Positions 40,139 through 49,167 of a stretch of DNA of 62,236 nucleotides are shown here, piece by piece. This DNA comes from Ornithinimicrobium sediminis (GTDB lineage: Bacteria; Actinomycetota; Actinomycetes; Actinomycetales; Dermatophilaceae). Position 1 is the first letter of the stretch. Each line of letters opens with the position of its first letter. Where the stretch lies: contig NZ_JAJSDQ010000010.1 in NCBI RefSeq assembly GCF_021272345.1, positions 1 to 62,236 on the forward strand. The letters run 5' to 3'. The notes below the pieces were generated by a model, which made no database searches, was not told the origin of the DNA, and saw only the letters and a program-made list of their open reading frames with translations. The position numbers were made by a program, and so were the translations under genes.

Positions 40139-43100
40139 GAGTCGAGAACCCCCAGTGAGCAGACGATTTTGATGGTGTCGGTGTCGGTCGCGCCGATGAC
40201 GAGCCGGTCCTCGCCGTGGAGCTGGTTGAGCAGGTCGGCTAGGTCGTCTGGGCTGTACTTGTTGCGGCGTGCCTGGCTCAACCGCATGGTGGCGTGCTCA
40301 GTGAGTGGTCGGGCGTGCAGCGCGTCGAGAGCTTCGGAGGCCTTCTCTCCGAATACGGTTCCGCCGAGGCGTTGCCATGCCCACTTGCGCACGCCTTTGA
40401 GGTTTCCGGCGGCCACGGTCTCGGTCTTCAACGGTCCCCGGACCAGAGCAGCTTCGCGGTCAAAGTGATCGGCTCGCTGGAGGGCTGTCGGGGTGGTGGG
40501 CTCGGCGCGGAAGATCCGAAGGGCTTCCAGGGGGGTGAGGATCCGCTCGTGCGTTTGATGGTCGGTGATCGTTGCGGTCGCGAAGGCGTCCACACCTGAG
40601 CCGGTGGAGATGTAGCAGGTCACGCCGGCGTGGCTCTCGTCCATGTACTGCTCACGTGTGGAGTGGATCATGTCCTGCATCCGGAGCACTTTTGCGGCGG
40701 TAGCGGGGTGCTTGTCTTGCGCGTTGGACCACACGAGCCAGGCTTCGCTGACCGAGTCGACCTCGGCCTCGTCGTCGCTGTCATCGTCACTGACCCGGCC
40801 CTTGTACAGGTCGTCGAGGATCTTGACCTCACGGTCGCCGCCGAAGAACTTCTCATCGGAGCCGAACGCCTCGGCGGAGGCACCGAGCCGTTCCTTGATC
40901 CGTTGCCGCAGCTGGATCTGTTCCTCGATCTTCTCGTGCGTGATCAGGTACAGGTGGACGGTGTCGGAGCGCTGCCCGATGCGGTCCACGCGGCCGGCGC
41001 GCTGGATGATGCGGATGATCGCCCAGGGCAGGTCGTAGTTGACGATGATGTGGCTGTCCTGCAGGTTCTGACCCTCGGACAACACGTCGGTGGCTACGAG
41101 CACTTCGATGGGGTTGTCCACCTCGACCGGGGTGTCGGTGGATTCGGATGGCAACCGGTTGGAGCGGGGTGAGAACCGTCGTGCCACGTCTGCGGGGTCG
41201 TCGGTGTCACCGGTGGCCAGCCCGACGCGGGGGATCCCAGCGCCGGTGAGGGCGTCGGCGACGTACTGGGCGGTGTCGCTGTACTCGGTGAAGACGAGCA
41301 CTTTGTCCCCGGGGTGGTCGTTCGTGAGCAGGTCGACCAGCTTGTCGATCTTGGAGTCGCGGGTGGGGTCCCAGTCACCGAACCGGGTGAGGAGGTAGGT
41401 GATGGTCTCGTTGTCCTTGAGCAGGTCCTTTCGCAAGGTGGGTTGGAAGACGGTCGAGTTGACCCACTTGGTCCTGGCGGGCAGGGAGGCCACGAGGTTC
41501 TTGTAGCGGGTCTCGACGCTGCCGTGCAGGCTGCCGTCGGTCTCGATGTCCTCGTCGCTCACGGCGATCTGTTTGTCGGAAAAGCTGCCCAGCGGGATGG
41601 GCAGCTGGTTGTCGATCGCGTGGATGAACAGCTCGTTACGTGACCGCTGCCGTTGCAGCGACAGGATGAAGGAGTATCCGGAGGAGGACAGTCGTTTGAA
41701 CAGCCCGATCCGGACGAAACCGCTGACGTTGCCGCGTCCGGACCGGATGTCATCCAGGTTCTTGATGTCCGTCTCGGTGTGCTCGGCCTTGCGGTCGTCG
41801 TAGTCAGCGAGCCGGTACCGGGGCAGGATCAGGTCACGGACTGCGTCCAGAGTCGTGTCGTCCTCCATAAGCGCGGCAGGGTCGTCGGGAGCGAAGTCCA
41901 GGCTCAGCGGCGTGGAGACGCGGGTGGGGAAGTGGAACTTTTGCCCGTTGGCGAACTCCAGGTACTCCCGCTCTACCGGAGTCCCGTCCGGGCCCGTCAC
42001 CAGTTCTTTCTTGGCCGTGCGCTTGATGAAGGAGCGCGTGCGGCGGACGAGGTGGTCGCTCATGAGCCTCCGCCAGTCCTCAGGTTCCTCGGAGCGGCGG
42101 AACGCGGTGAGCGTGTTGATCTTGCCGTCGACCTTGGCGACCAGGTTGGGGTCGTTGCTCATGGCCTCGGTGGGCACGATGCCCAGGTCCTGGTCCTCGT
42201 CGATGTACAGGCCGATCTGGCTGGCGACATCGGTGAATGCGAGGTTGTACGGGGTGGCAGTCAGCAACAGGACTTTGGAGCTGTTCGCGCGGATGTACTG
42301 GTGGATCGATTCGTAGGCGATGGTGGAATTGTTCCGCAGGTTGTGCGACTCGTCGCAGATGACCAGGTTGAACCGTTTGAGCTCGGGCAGGACCTTGTCA
42401 GCCATGGAGTAAGGCACGACCCTTCCGTTGATGTCGTACTCCTCGACGTGCCTCTCCCACATGGTCTGCAAGTTCTTCGGGCACAGCACGAGGGTGGAGT
42501 AGTCCTCGGCCGCCTGCAGCATCAACGAAGTGGCAACGGCCGTGAGCGTCTTGCCGAGACCGACGACGTCGCCGAGCATGGTGCCGCCCCGGCGCACGAT
42601 CCGCCGAGACAAGGTGCGCACGGCGCTCTCCTGGTAGTCCAGGAGCAGGTCGCTCATCGACTTCGGCAGGACGTACCCCATGCCGTCACGCGCGTCCTGC
42701 GACAACGAGTGGCAGACCTTGAGGTAGACCTCGAACGGGGTGGGCTGCACCTCGTCGGCCCAGGAGCCGGCGATCAGGTCAACGATCTCAGCGGAGATAT
42801 CCAGGGAGAACCTGTCGTTCCATCGGTCCTCGAACCAGGTCGCAAGCTTGGTCGTGGCGTCGGAGTCCTGAACGTCGATGTTGAGCTCGAGATTGCGGTG
42901 TAGGCCAGCGCCGGTGAGGTTTGACGAACCGACGTAGGCCCACCGGGACGCATGCTTCTTTCCGGGGGCGTGGAAGAGGTACGTCTTGCCGTGCAGCGGC
43001 GTCTCGGTGAACACCTTCATCGCCACCAACCCTTCCGCCAGCTGACGCTTGAGCGTCTGCAGGGTCGCCTGCCCCTCGGTGGTAGCCAAACCCCGCATCA

Positions 43101-43440
43101 GCTGCGTGCGCAGGTGGGCCACCAGCTGATCGCGGCGAGCGAAGGCCCGCTCCCGGTCGTGGATATCGGAGCCGTACTCGGGCGGCTGTACGTGATCCTG
43201 CAACAACTCCAGCAACTGCCGGGAGTCCGACGGAGCTACCATCCCGACCAACACACGAGCGGTCGGGCGCCCTCCAGGCTCGATTGCGGGCTTGGCATCG
43301 ACGATGTCGGCCATGCTCGACCAACCACGCAGGTCGATATACCCAGTAGCCACGTCCACAGTATCGAAGTCGCGCAGCGACTCACGCAAAGCCGAACCGA
43401 GGCGCGTGTCATCGGTGAGGTTGTCAAAGATGTTAGGCAC
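40135..43440 (-). CDS. HKD-nuclease/SNF2-type helicase fusion
   Basis: 1101 residues. The N-terminal phospholipase-D-like domain carries one HxK...GSSN motif (HGKTYLFHAPGKK, residues 150-162; YVGSSNLTGAG, 169-179), so it may act as a dimeric nuclease. Then an SF2/SNF2 engine: Walker A DVVGLGKTLTAVA (about 291-303), DESH box in VICDESHNLRN, TATPYN, and the C-terminal lobe with VATDVLSEGQNLQ and QRAGRVDRIGQ. A long C-terminal region is of unknown fold. GTG at 43438-43440. It is translationally coupled to the methyltransferase, suggesting one system in which this protein translocates on and cuts unmodified DNA. Confidence 0.9.
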   Translation of the reverse strand: MPNIFDNLTDDTRLGSALRESLRDFDTVDVATGYIDLRGWSSMADIVDAKPAIEPGGRPTARVLVGMVAPSDSRQLLELLQDHVQPPEYGSDIHDRERAFARRDQLVAHLRTQLMRGLATTEGQATLQTLKRQLAEGLVAMKVFTETPLHGKTYLFHAPGKKHASRWAYVGSSNLTGAGLHRNLELNIDVQDSDATTKLATWFEDRWNDRFSLDISAEIVDLIAGSWADEVQPTPFEVYLKVCHSLSQDARDGMGYVLPKSMSDLLLDYQESAVRTLSRRIVRRGGTMLGDVVGLGKTLTAVATSLMLQAAEDYSTLVLCPKNLQTMWERHVEEYDINGRVVPYSMADKVLPELKRFNLVICDESHNLRNNSTIAYESIHQYIRANSSKVLLLTATPYNLAFTDVASQIGLYIDEDQDLGIVPTEAMSNDPNLVAKVDGKINTLTAFRRSEEPEDWRRLMSDHLVRRTRSFIKRTAKKELVTGPDGTPVEREYLEFANGQKFHFPTRVSTPLSLDFAPDDPAALMEDDTTLDAVRDLILPRYRLADYDDRKAEHTETDIKNLDDIRSGRGNVSGFVRIGLFKRLSSSGYSFILSLQRQRSRNELFIHAIDNQLPIPLGSFSDKQIAVSDEDIETDGSLHGSVETRYKNLVASLPARTKWVNSTVFQPTLRKDLLKDNETITYLLTRFGDWDPTRDSKIDKLVDLLTNDHPGDKVLVFTEYSDTAQYVADALTGAGIPRVGLATGDTDDPADVARRFSPRSNRLPSESTDTPVEVDNPIEVLVATDVLSEGQNLQDSHIIVNYDLPWAIIRIIQRAGRVDRIGQRSDTVHLYLITHEKIEEQIQLRQRIKERLGASAEAFGSDEKFFGGDREVKILDDLYKGRVSDDDSDDEAEVDSVSEAWLVWSNAQDKHPATAAKVLRMQDMIHSTREQYMDESHAGVTCYISTGSGVDAFATATITDHQTHERILTPLEALRIFRAEPTTPTALQRADHFDREAALVRGPLKTETVAAGNLKGVRKWAWQRLGGTVFGEKASEALDALHARPLTEHATMRLSQARRNKYSPDDLADLLNQLHGEDRLVIGATDTDTIKIVCSLGVLDS

Positions 43441-43860
43441 TACTGAGTCCCCTTGGTCGACATGTCGAACGGCTCAGGCGCGGAGCGCAACTGGGGCGTG
43501 TCAGGTCCGAGTCGGGAGTCACCCGCATGCAGGTTTCTCCCTCTTCCGCAGACGTCGACCCCACGAACGGCATCCTGCCTCATCGCCGCGGTCGTGCCGA
43601 CCCGACCCCCCTGACGTGACTGCGACATCGCGTGCTCGCCGACGCGTCGCTCGCCCCCAAGCACGAGGGATCGGACTCCCGATCCGATACGCATGTTCCT
43701 GACCTGCCCATCACCACCTCGGTCTCACGCGGTGACGGATCGTCTAACCCCACGGAACGTCCTTCGCGGACCAGCTCGTGAGGCTCGTCCTGTCCTGCGG
43801 CGGATCCGCGTGACCGCACATTCTCGAGGGGCTCGGCGTGAGTCGCCCCGGGGCCGTTGA
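43441..43860. other. Spacer between mcrC and helicase gene
   Basis: 420 bases between two co-directional genes of the defence cluster. Short open frames here lack protein-like composition. It presumably holds the promoter of the helicase-methyltransferase pair. It includes a small palindrome GGATCGG...CCGATCC near 43670. No RNA gene recognised. Confidence 0.4.
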
Positions 43861-44937
43861 TCACTGAGTCAGGGCGGTCTGCTTGTCCTCCAGCCAGGTG
43901 ACGATCTCTTCAAGCTGAGCGCGAAGCTGGTCCCAGGGCCGCCCGAGGTCGAGGGTTCGAGCGCCGATGCGATTTCCCTGTATGACGACGTCGAGGTCGG
44001 GCTGGTCGGGTGCGTTGGTGCGCGCGTAGAGGAGAAGCCCGCTGACGGATCCGTCGCGGTGGACGTCGGCGTTCTTCGTGTAAGCGAGCATCTGGTAGAG
44101 GTGCTCTGAGTGCACGGTAGTTTTGCTCCCCCACTTGCTGACCTGCATCGATTCGCTGTAGTACTTCGCGTCAACGATAAGGGTGCGCTGCTCTGACCGG
44201 AGCGTGACGTCGGTGCGCATTGCTGGGAGTTGTTCGACCCCGCGTGTCTTCGTGCCATCGAGGTCCCAAGCGACGGTGGGCGCACCCGGTGACAACTCCG
44301 GGTGGTGGAAGGCGTAGTACTCCCGAATGAACCGCTCGTACAGCCGGTTCATCTGCTCATCCGACACCCACGAGGTGAGTTGTGTGGCTCCGGGGTTCTC
44401 GGTGGGCAGGAGCCCGCGGACGACCAGTTCACAGACACCGAGCAGCAACCGGTAGGTAGCGTTGGCGCGGTGGTAGGTGAGTGCGTCCCAACGGATCGAG
44501 GTCGGCGCGATCAGGGTCACGGCGTCCAGGTAGGGCAATAGCCGGCGAAGTGCCGCCTTGCGCGGTGTACCCACGTCGCCCCGGCGGATCAGGAGCACGA
44601 TGACCGACTTCAGGGCCCGGTTGTGCGGCGTGTCCGCCTCGTACTCGTCGAACTCGCACACCAGCCGCCCCCGCGTCGTGGAGCGGGTGGCGACGGTGCG
44701 GGTGATGTTGATGCGACCACGGACGGTGGCGAGCTCGTCGCGGCGGTCGAGGTAGTCGCGGTGAAGGCCGCGCTTGACCTGTGCGCCGACGCCTCGTGCA
44801 AGGATCTCTGCGAGCAGGTCGTGGAGGTGGTCGAACCGCTGGCCTTCGATCCGATCCTTGCCCTCGGAGCGGATCGCACGGAACGCGTACGCCAGCATCA
44901 CGTAGACGTTCGAGATGGCGATCGTCCGGTCGATCAT
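43861..44937 (-). CDS. mcrC: McrC-family restriction nuclease subunit
   Basis: 358 residues of the McrC/LlaJI type. An N-terminal helical domain (NVYVMLAYAFRAIRSEGKDRI) and a middle INITRTVATRSTTRGRLVCEFDEYEADTPHNRALK segment precede the PD-(D/E)xK nuclease core MRTDVTLRSEQ...LIVDAKYYSES (about 245-272). McrC partners the McrB GTPase to cut DNA at modified cytosine sites. ATG at 44935-44937 overlaps the mcrB stop (ATGA). Confidence 0.9.
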   Translation of the reverse strand: MIDRTIAISNVYVMLAYAFRAIRSEGKDRIEGQRFDHLHDLLAEILARGVGAQVKRGLHRDYLDRRDELATVRGRINITRTVATRSTTRGRLVCEFDEYEADTPHNRALKSVIVLLIRRGDVGTPRKAALRRLLPYLDAVTLIAPTSIRWDALTYHRANATYRLLLGVCELVVRGLLPTENPGATQLTSWVSDEQMNRLYERFIREYYAFHHPELSPGAPTVAWDLDGTKTRGVEQLPAMRTDVTLRSEQRTLIVDAKYYSESMQVSKWGSKTTVHSEHLYQMLAYTKNADVHRDGSVSGLLLYARTNAPDQPDLDVVIQGNRIGARTLDLGRPWDQLRAQLEEIVTWLEDKQTALTQ

Positions 44938-47192
44938 GCGACCGCGGCCCTCAGCCTGTCCGCCCACTCCTTGGCCTTGGCTAGCTCGTCGAACCAGTAC
45001 TCATCGATCAGCGGGATGAGTTCGTCCTCGACGACCGAGTAGAGCCAGGCATCGTCTGCGTCGGTGCCCGTGGGGCGGGACAGGAAGCTGTGCCCTATGG
45101 CGAAGCCCTGGCCGAGCGCAGGGTCCTCGGCGATCGCTGCGTTGAGCTCGACGACAACCTCGACGAGGCGATCGAGAGTGGGGCTGCCGGCGTCCTGCTG
45201 CCAGCGACCGAACCCTGCTGAGTCGAAGCCGGGGGGCATCTCGAAGAAGCCGAAACGTCGGCGCAGCGCGTAGTCAAGCACGGCGAGGCTGCGGTCGGCG
45301 GTGTTCATCATGCCGATGATGTGGACGTTCGCCGGGACGGAAAAGGTCTCGTTCTTATAGAGCAGGCGCAGGTGGTGTCCGCGCTTGTCAGCCTCGATGA
45401 GCATGAGCAGCTCGCCGAAGATCTTGGAGATGTTCCCGCGGTTGATCTCGTCGATGATGAAGAAGTACGGCCGGTCGTCGTCGGCGGCGCGGGCAGCTTC
45501 GCAGAACCGATAGAACGGGCCTTCGGCCAGCGTGAATCCGCCTGCCTCAGTGGGCCGGTAGCCCATCATGAAGTCCTCGTAGCTGTAGCTCTGGTGGAAC
45601 TGGACCACCTGCACCCGGGCTGGGTCCTTCGCGCCCATGACCGAGTACGCCAAGCGCTTCGCGGCGTACGTCTTCCCCACTCCGGGCGGGCCCGCAAGGA
45701 TGACGTTCTTCTTGCGGGCCAGCAGGGCGCGCAGCCGTTCGTAGCGCTCCTCAGACAGGTACACCTCCTTCAGAAACGCAGCCTTGTCGTAGGCCGGAGG
45801 AGGCGTTGAGGGCTCGGGCAGCGGTGGGACCTCTTCGCCAGTCACGAGCCTCTCAAGGTCCTCGACGTAGTCGCGGAAGGTCGTGACGTCAGTCAGAGTC
45901 TTGATGGCAGCGGATCCGGGGTGCTCCCAAGAACCCGTGTGAGTCCAGTTCACCGAGCGGACGTGGCGGTAGGACTCGCGCCCCGGCTCGAACCGTGAGT
46001 CGGACGTGACCTCGCCGCGCCCGACGATCTCTCGCCGCCCGCGCTTGGCGAAGACGATGTCGCCGACGGCGATCTCGTTCTGGAACTGCCAGACGGCAAG
46101 CACGATGTTCGTCTTCGACCCACCGGTGCCGTCCGGGTCTAGGGCCTGGCGGACCGCTTCCCGGCTCGGGTAGGTGGCAAGGTCGTCGAGCTCGTCCCAG
46201 CCGATGGCCATGATGCCGCTTGATGAGAACTCGTCCCACTCCGAGGCCTGCGGACCGGGGGCGTAGAGCCAGTAGTGCCGTGGCCGGGGCTCGGCTATGT
46301 CTGCGGACTCAGCATCCGAGTCGCTCTCGCCTGGCGAGTTGTTCCAGAGCTCGTTCACGCCAGGAGACCAGAAGTGGAACGGTCCCTCGATCTCGCTGGC
46401 CAAGGCGGCGCGGATCGCGAGCAGGTCACGGTCTATGGCTGCAGGGTCTTCACCGGTCGCCCCGCCGATCCGATCGGCGAGTCCATCGCGGACCTTCTTC
46501 TTCATCGACGCCGACGAGATCGGCTCGAACACCTCCGGCCAGGCGAGGAACTGCAGCACGTTCCGCATGTCGGAGCGGTCGTCGCCAGAGGTGAGCATGA
46601 CGTGCTGCAGCTCCCACGGGTCGTTGCGCGCCTTCTCGCGCTCGGCGAGCGGTAGGCCGGTCCAGTAGCGCACGAAGGTGGAGGCCCAGATGACGTGCCG
46701 CCAGAGCGCGCCGTGGTACCAGGTCCCCGGCTCCAAACCTGCGGTCCCAGGCGGGCGTCCCAGCCACGTGGACATCGGCTCGGGGATCGTCACGGGTGGG
46801 TCGAGGTGCGCCAGAACCCGGTCGACGTGGGCGCGGCGGGTCTCAGGCTTGGCTGAATGCAGCGGGTGCTCCCGGAGAAACACGAGTTCGGCCGCGAGCA
46901 GTACCACCTCGCGGGGTGCGCCTTCGAGTTGACGGTCAAGTTTGTCCCATTGGCCCTGAGCCTTGCCGAGGATCGGGTTGTCCCCGATCCTCGCGCGGAG
47001 GTCCTCCGCTGTCTCAGCCGTCCACATCATCGTCCCGGGATCGATCACGGACCGACCGTCTCCGAGCATGTGCTCGAGCACTTCTGCGGCGTCCCGCGCT
47101 ATTGCCATGTCGGCGGCCGGCCGCGAGGCTGCGACAGCAGCGAGAACGTCCTCACCATGTTCGTTGGTCACGCTTGCATTCTTGCCGACCAT
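44934..47192 (-). CDS. mcrB: McrB-like GTPase with EVE-type reader domain
   Basis: About 752 residues. The N-terminal 300 residues are helical and uncharacterised (ASTFVRYWTGLPLAEREKAR). Next comes an EVE/PUA-like domain (about 306-425: RHYWLYAPGPQASEWDEF, IGWDELDDLATYPSRE, GDIVFAKRGRREIVGRGEV), a fold that binds modified cytosines. The AAA+ McrB motor follows: Walker A GPPGVGKTY (about 501), Walker B FFIIDEINRGNISKIFGEL, and the McrB signature MMNTADRSLAVLDYALRRRF. It should recognise modified DNA and drive McrC. Start uncertain: ATG at 47192 or GTG at 47171; the longer frame to 47270 looks less likely. First gene of the cluster. Confidence 0.9.
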   Translation of the reverse strand: MVGKNASVTNEHGEDVLAAVAASRPAADMAIARDAAEVLEHMLGDGRSVIDPGTMMWTAETAEDLRARIGDNPILGKAQGQWDKLDRQLEGAPREVVLLAAELVFLREHPLHSAKPETRRAHVDRVLAHLDPPVTIPEPMSTWLGRPPGTAGLEPGTWYHGALWRHVIWASTFVRYWTGLPLAEREKARNDPWELQHVMLTSGDDRSDMRNVLQFLAWPEVFEPISSASMKKKVRDGLADRIGGATGEDPAAIDRDLLAIRAALASEIEGPFHFWSPGVNELWNNSPGESDSDAESADIAEPRPRHYWLYAPGPQASEWDEFSSSGIMAIGWDELDDLATYPSREAVRQALDPDGTGGSKTNIVLAVWQFQNEIAVGDIVFAKRGRREIVGRGEVTSDSRFEPGRESYRHVRSVNWTHTGSWEHPGSAAIKTLTDVTTFRDYVEDLERLVTGEEVPPLPEPSTPPPAYDKAAFLKEVYLSEERYERLRALLARKKNVILAGPPGVGKTYAAKRLAYSVMGAKDPARVQVVQFHQSYSYEDFMMGYRPTEAGGFTLAEGPFYRFCEAARAADDDRPYFFIIDEINRGNISKIFGELLMLIEADKRGHHLRLLYKNETFSVPANVHIIGMMNTADRSLAVLDYALRRRFGFFEMPPGFDSAGFGRWQQDAGSPTLDRLVEVVVELNAAIAEDPALGQGFAIGHSFLSRPTGTDADDAWLYSVVEDELIPLIDEYWFDELAKAKEWADRLRAAVA

Positions 47193-47455
47193 CGCCAGCT
47201 TCGGCTGCCAGAACCTCTCTTTCCTGCTGCACTGGTACCTGGCCATCCGCTGCCGAGGCGTCAACCACATGCCCCTCGGCTCGGAATCCCTCTCCGACTA
47301 CCGGGCCTCGGAGCAGCGACGACACCGGCCGGTCTCACACCGGTCCAACGCAGCGAGTCGTCGCCGCCCGGCGAGGAGACGGCCGGGTTGGCCCGCTGGT
47401 GCGGCGTGCTCCAAGTGGCCAACGGCATCGTTGGTGGGCACGATTGGGAGGTGTG

Positions 47456-47463
47456 GCTTTACG
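47456..47463. repeat. Target site duplication, left copy (GCTTTACG)
   Basis: GCTTTACG is found directly outside the left inverted repeat and again at 48943-48950 outside the right one. Eight bases is the normal ISL3 duplication length. The copies are identical, so the insertion is recent. Confidence 0.95.
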
Positions 47464-48942
47464 GGCTCTTCGTCTTTGAGGGTGGGGTCATAGGTTCAGG
47501 CCTCCGCCGATGAGGAGCACGCGGAGGCGGTAGTTCTCGAAGTTGGTCAGGCCTCGGGCGATGCGGCGGTGGAGCTCGATGAGTCCGTTGATGGCCTCGG
47601 TGCCGCCGTTGGTGGCGCCGGTGTCGAAGTAGGCCAGGAACGCCTCCTTCCAGGTGCGTAGGGTCCGCCCGAGCCGGGCGATCTCGGGGATCGGGCAGGT
47701 CGGGAACGACGCGACGATCCGCTCGGCGATCTTCTTTCCCTCGGGCTTGTCCGTGGTCTTGTACGCCGAGCGGAGCAGCTGGGCGGCCTGCCAGGTCAGG
47801 TCGACCTCGTCGTGGGCCTCGTGGGCAGCGAACGCCCGCTCGATCCGCCCGCGCTGCTTGTCGGTGAGGTTCTCCTGCCCGGCGCGCAGGATGTTCTGGA
47901 TGCCGTACAGCGGGTCGTCTTTGCGACCGCGGTGTCCGGTGGTGTCCTGCTGCACCCGGCGGCGGACCTCGTCGACGCACTTGGTGCCCAGCGCCACGAC
48001 GTGGAAGGCGTCCAGGACCGCGGTCGCGTCAGCGAGCTCGTCGTCGATCGCGGACTTGTACCCCTGGAACGGATCCAACGTGGCCACGTCCACGCCGGCG
48101 GTGAACTCGCTCCCGCGTGCCTCGAGCCAGTCGGCGTAGGCAGCCTTGGTCCTGCCCTGGACCAGGTCGAGCAACCGGGCTCTGACCTGCCCGTGCTCAT
48201 CGACGGTGAGGTCGACCATGCCGGTCAGCTCTTTCGGTCCACGGCCCCCGTCCTCGGGCGGCTTGGTGGACACGTGGTGCCACACGTGCTCATCCACGCC
48301 CAGGGTGGTCACGCCGGCGAAGCGGGTCTCGTCATCGGCTGCGGTGGTCAGGATCGGCTTGATCGCCTCCCACACCGTGCGCCAGCGGACCCCGAGCTGG
48401 CGGGCCACGCCCTGCACGCTGGCGTGCTCACGGCGGATCTGAGTGATCGCCCACCTGGCCGCCCGGGAGGTGAGCAGCCCGCGAGGCCGGGCCAGGTCGG
48501 GGTCCTGCTCGGTGAACGTCACCACCTCGCAGAGGTCCTCCCGGCACCGGTACCGGCGCTTGCGCCACAGCAGCACGACCGGGGTGCTGAAACAGGGCGC
48601 GTCGACCAGGCGCACCGTCCGCCGGCCGAGCGACTCTGCCACCACCCCGCAGGCCGGGCACCCGGTGGGGACCATCGCGGACTCAACCGTGACGGTCAAC
48701 AGGTCCACGCCACGATCGACGGTGGTCACGTGCACGCCCTCCAGCCCAAGGAAGAGGTCGCAGTTGTCGCAGTACGCACCGCCCGCGCACACAGCGGGGC
48801 AGCACGACGTAGGGTCAGACACGTCGAGGTCCTTGAGATCGGGAGAGGTAGAAGTCCCCTGATCCTCGGGGACCTCGACCCCATCACCGGCTCAAGTCCG
48901 CGCTGCGGCGCGTCGCCACCCCACCCTCAAAGACGAAGAGCC
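47464..48942 (-). mobile_element. ISL3-family insertion sequence, complete
   Basis: 1479 bp bounded by perfect 25-bp inverted repeats (47464-47488 and 48918-48942; each begins GGCTCTTCGTCTTTGAGG inwards) and flanked by the identical 8-bp duplication GCTTTACG. It contains one transposase gene. It is inserted within the thioesterase remnant. All parts needed for transposition appear intact. Confidence 0.96.
47488..48822 (-). CDS. ISL3-family transposase
   Basis: 444 residues. An N-terminal zinc-finger region (CCPAVCAGGAYCDNC, GCPACG, RCREDLC) is followed by an HTH (SVQGVARQLGVRWRTVWEAI) and the DDE domain: first D in TLGVDEHVWHHV, second D in VLDAFHVVALGTK, and the final E in GATNGGTEAINGLI. 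GTG at 48820-48822. Its stop codon falls at the inner edge of the left inverted repeat. Full length, no frameshift, so probably active. Confidence 0.95.
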   Translation of the reverse strand: MSDPTSCCPAVCAGGAYCDNCDLFLGLEGVHVTTVDRGVDLLTVTVESAMVPTGCPACGVVAESLGRRTVRLVDAPCFSTPVVLLWRKRRYRCREDLCEVVTFTEQDPDLARPRGLLTSRAARWAITQIRREHASVQGVARQLGVRWRTVWEAIKPILTTAADDETRFAGVTTLGVDEHVWHHVSTKPPEDGGRGPKELTGMVDLTVDEHGQVRARLLDLVQGRTKAAYADWLEARGSEFTAGVDVATLDPFQGYKSAIDDELADATAVLDAFHVVALGTKCVDEVRRRVQQDTTGHRGRKDDPLYGIQNILRAGQENLTDKQRGRIERAFAAHEAHDEVDLTWQAAQLLRSAYKTTDKPEGKKIAERIVASFPTCPIPEIARLGRTLRTWKEAFLAYFDTGATNGGTEAINGLIELHRRIARGLTNFENYRLRVLLIGGGLNL

Positions 48943-49167
48943 GCTTTACGCCTACGTCGACCTCACGCTGCACTTGCACCGCCAGCCCGAGGGGCCGTGG
49001 GTCGGGGCGAACAGCCAGGTCTCGTGGCGCCTGACCCGTATCGGCCAGTCCTCCTCGCACATGCATGACATACACGGCCAGGTCGGGTCGGTGGTGTAGT
49101 CGCTGACGCTGCGGCCCCGGACCTGACGCCACCCAGATGGATGTGTGGCGGCGGTTCGCCCGGACTT

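Larger units (their letters stand above)
47330..49099 (+). pseudogene. Acyl-CoA thioesterase-like gene, truncated and IS-interrupted
   Basis: Removing the insertion sequence and one 8-bp target copy joins two pieces in frame: LTPVQRSES...LARWCGVLQVANGIVGGHDWEVWLY and AYVDLTLHLHRQPEGPWVG...SHMHDIHGQVGSVV, stop at 49097-49099. This is the C-terminal hot-dog domain of actinobacterial thioesterase-family proteins (pattern DLTVHLHR-P-G-WVG, then HD-G-VG). The N-terminal half is missing to the left, where the mcrB promoter begins. The gene was therefore cut first by the defence insertion or another rearrangement and later hit by the IS. Confidence 0.6.

Noticed and set aside
40135-43440. Assignment as DISARM DrmA/DrmD or as Mokosh
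   Set aside because: No DUF1998 (DrmB) gene is present, the HKD domain is N-terminal in the same chain as a SNF2-type motor, and Mokosh uses a different RNA-helicase type; similarity is only by parts.
43292-43864. Several short frames in the mcrC-helicase spacer as an extra defence gene
   Set aside because: None has protein-like composition or a good start; treated as spacer.
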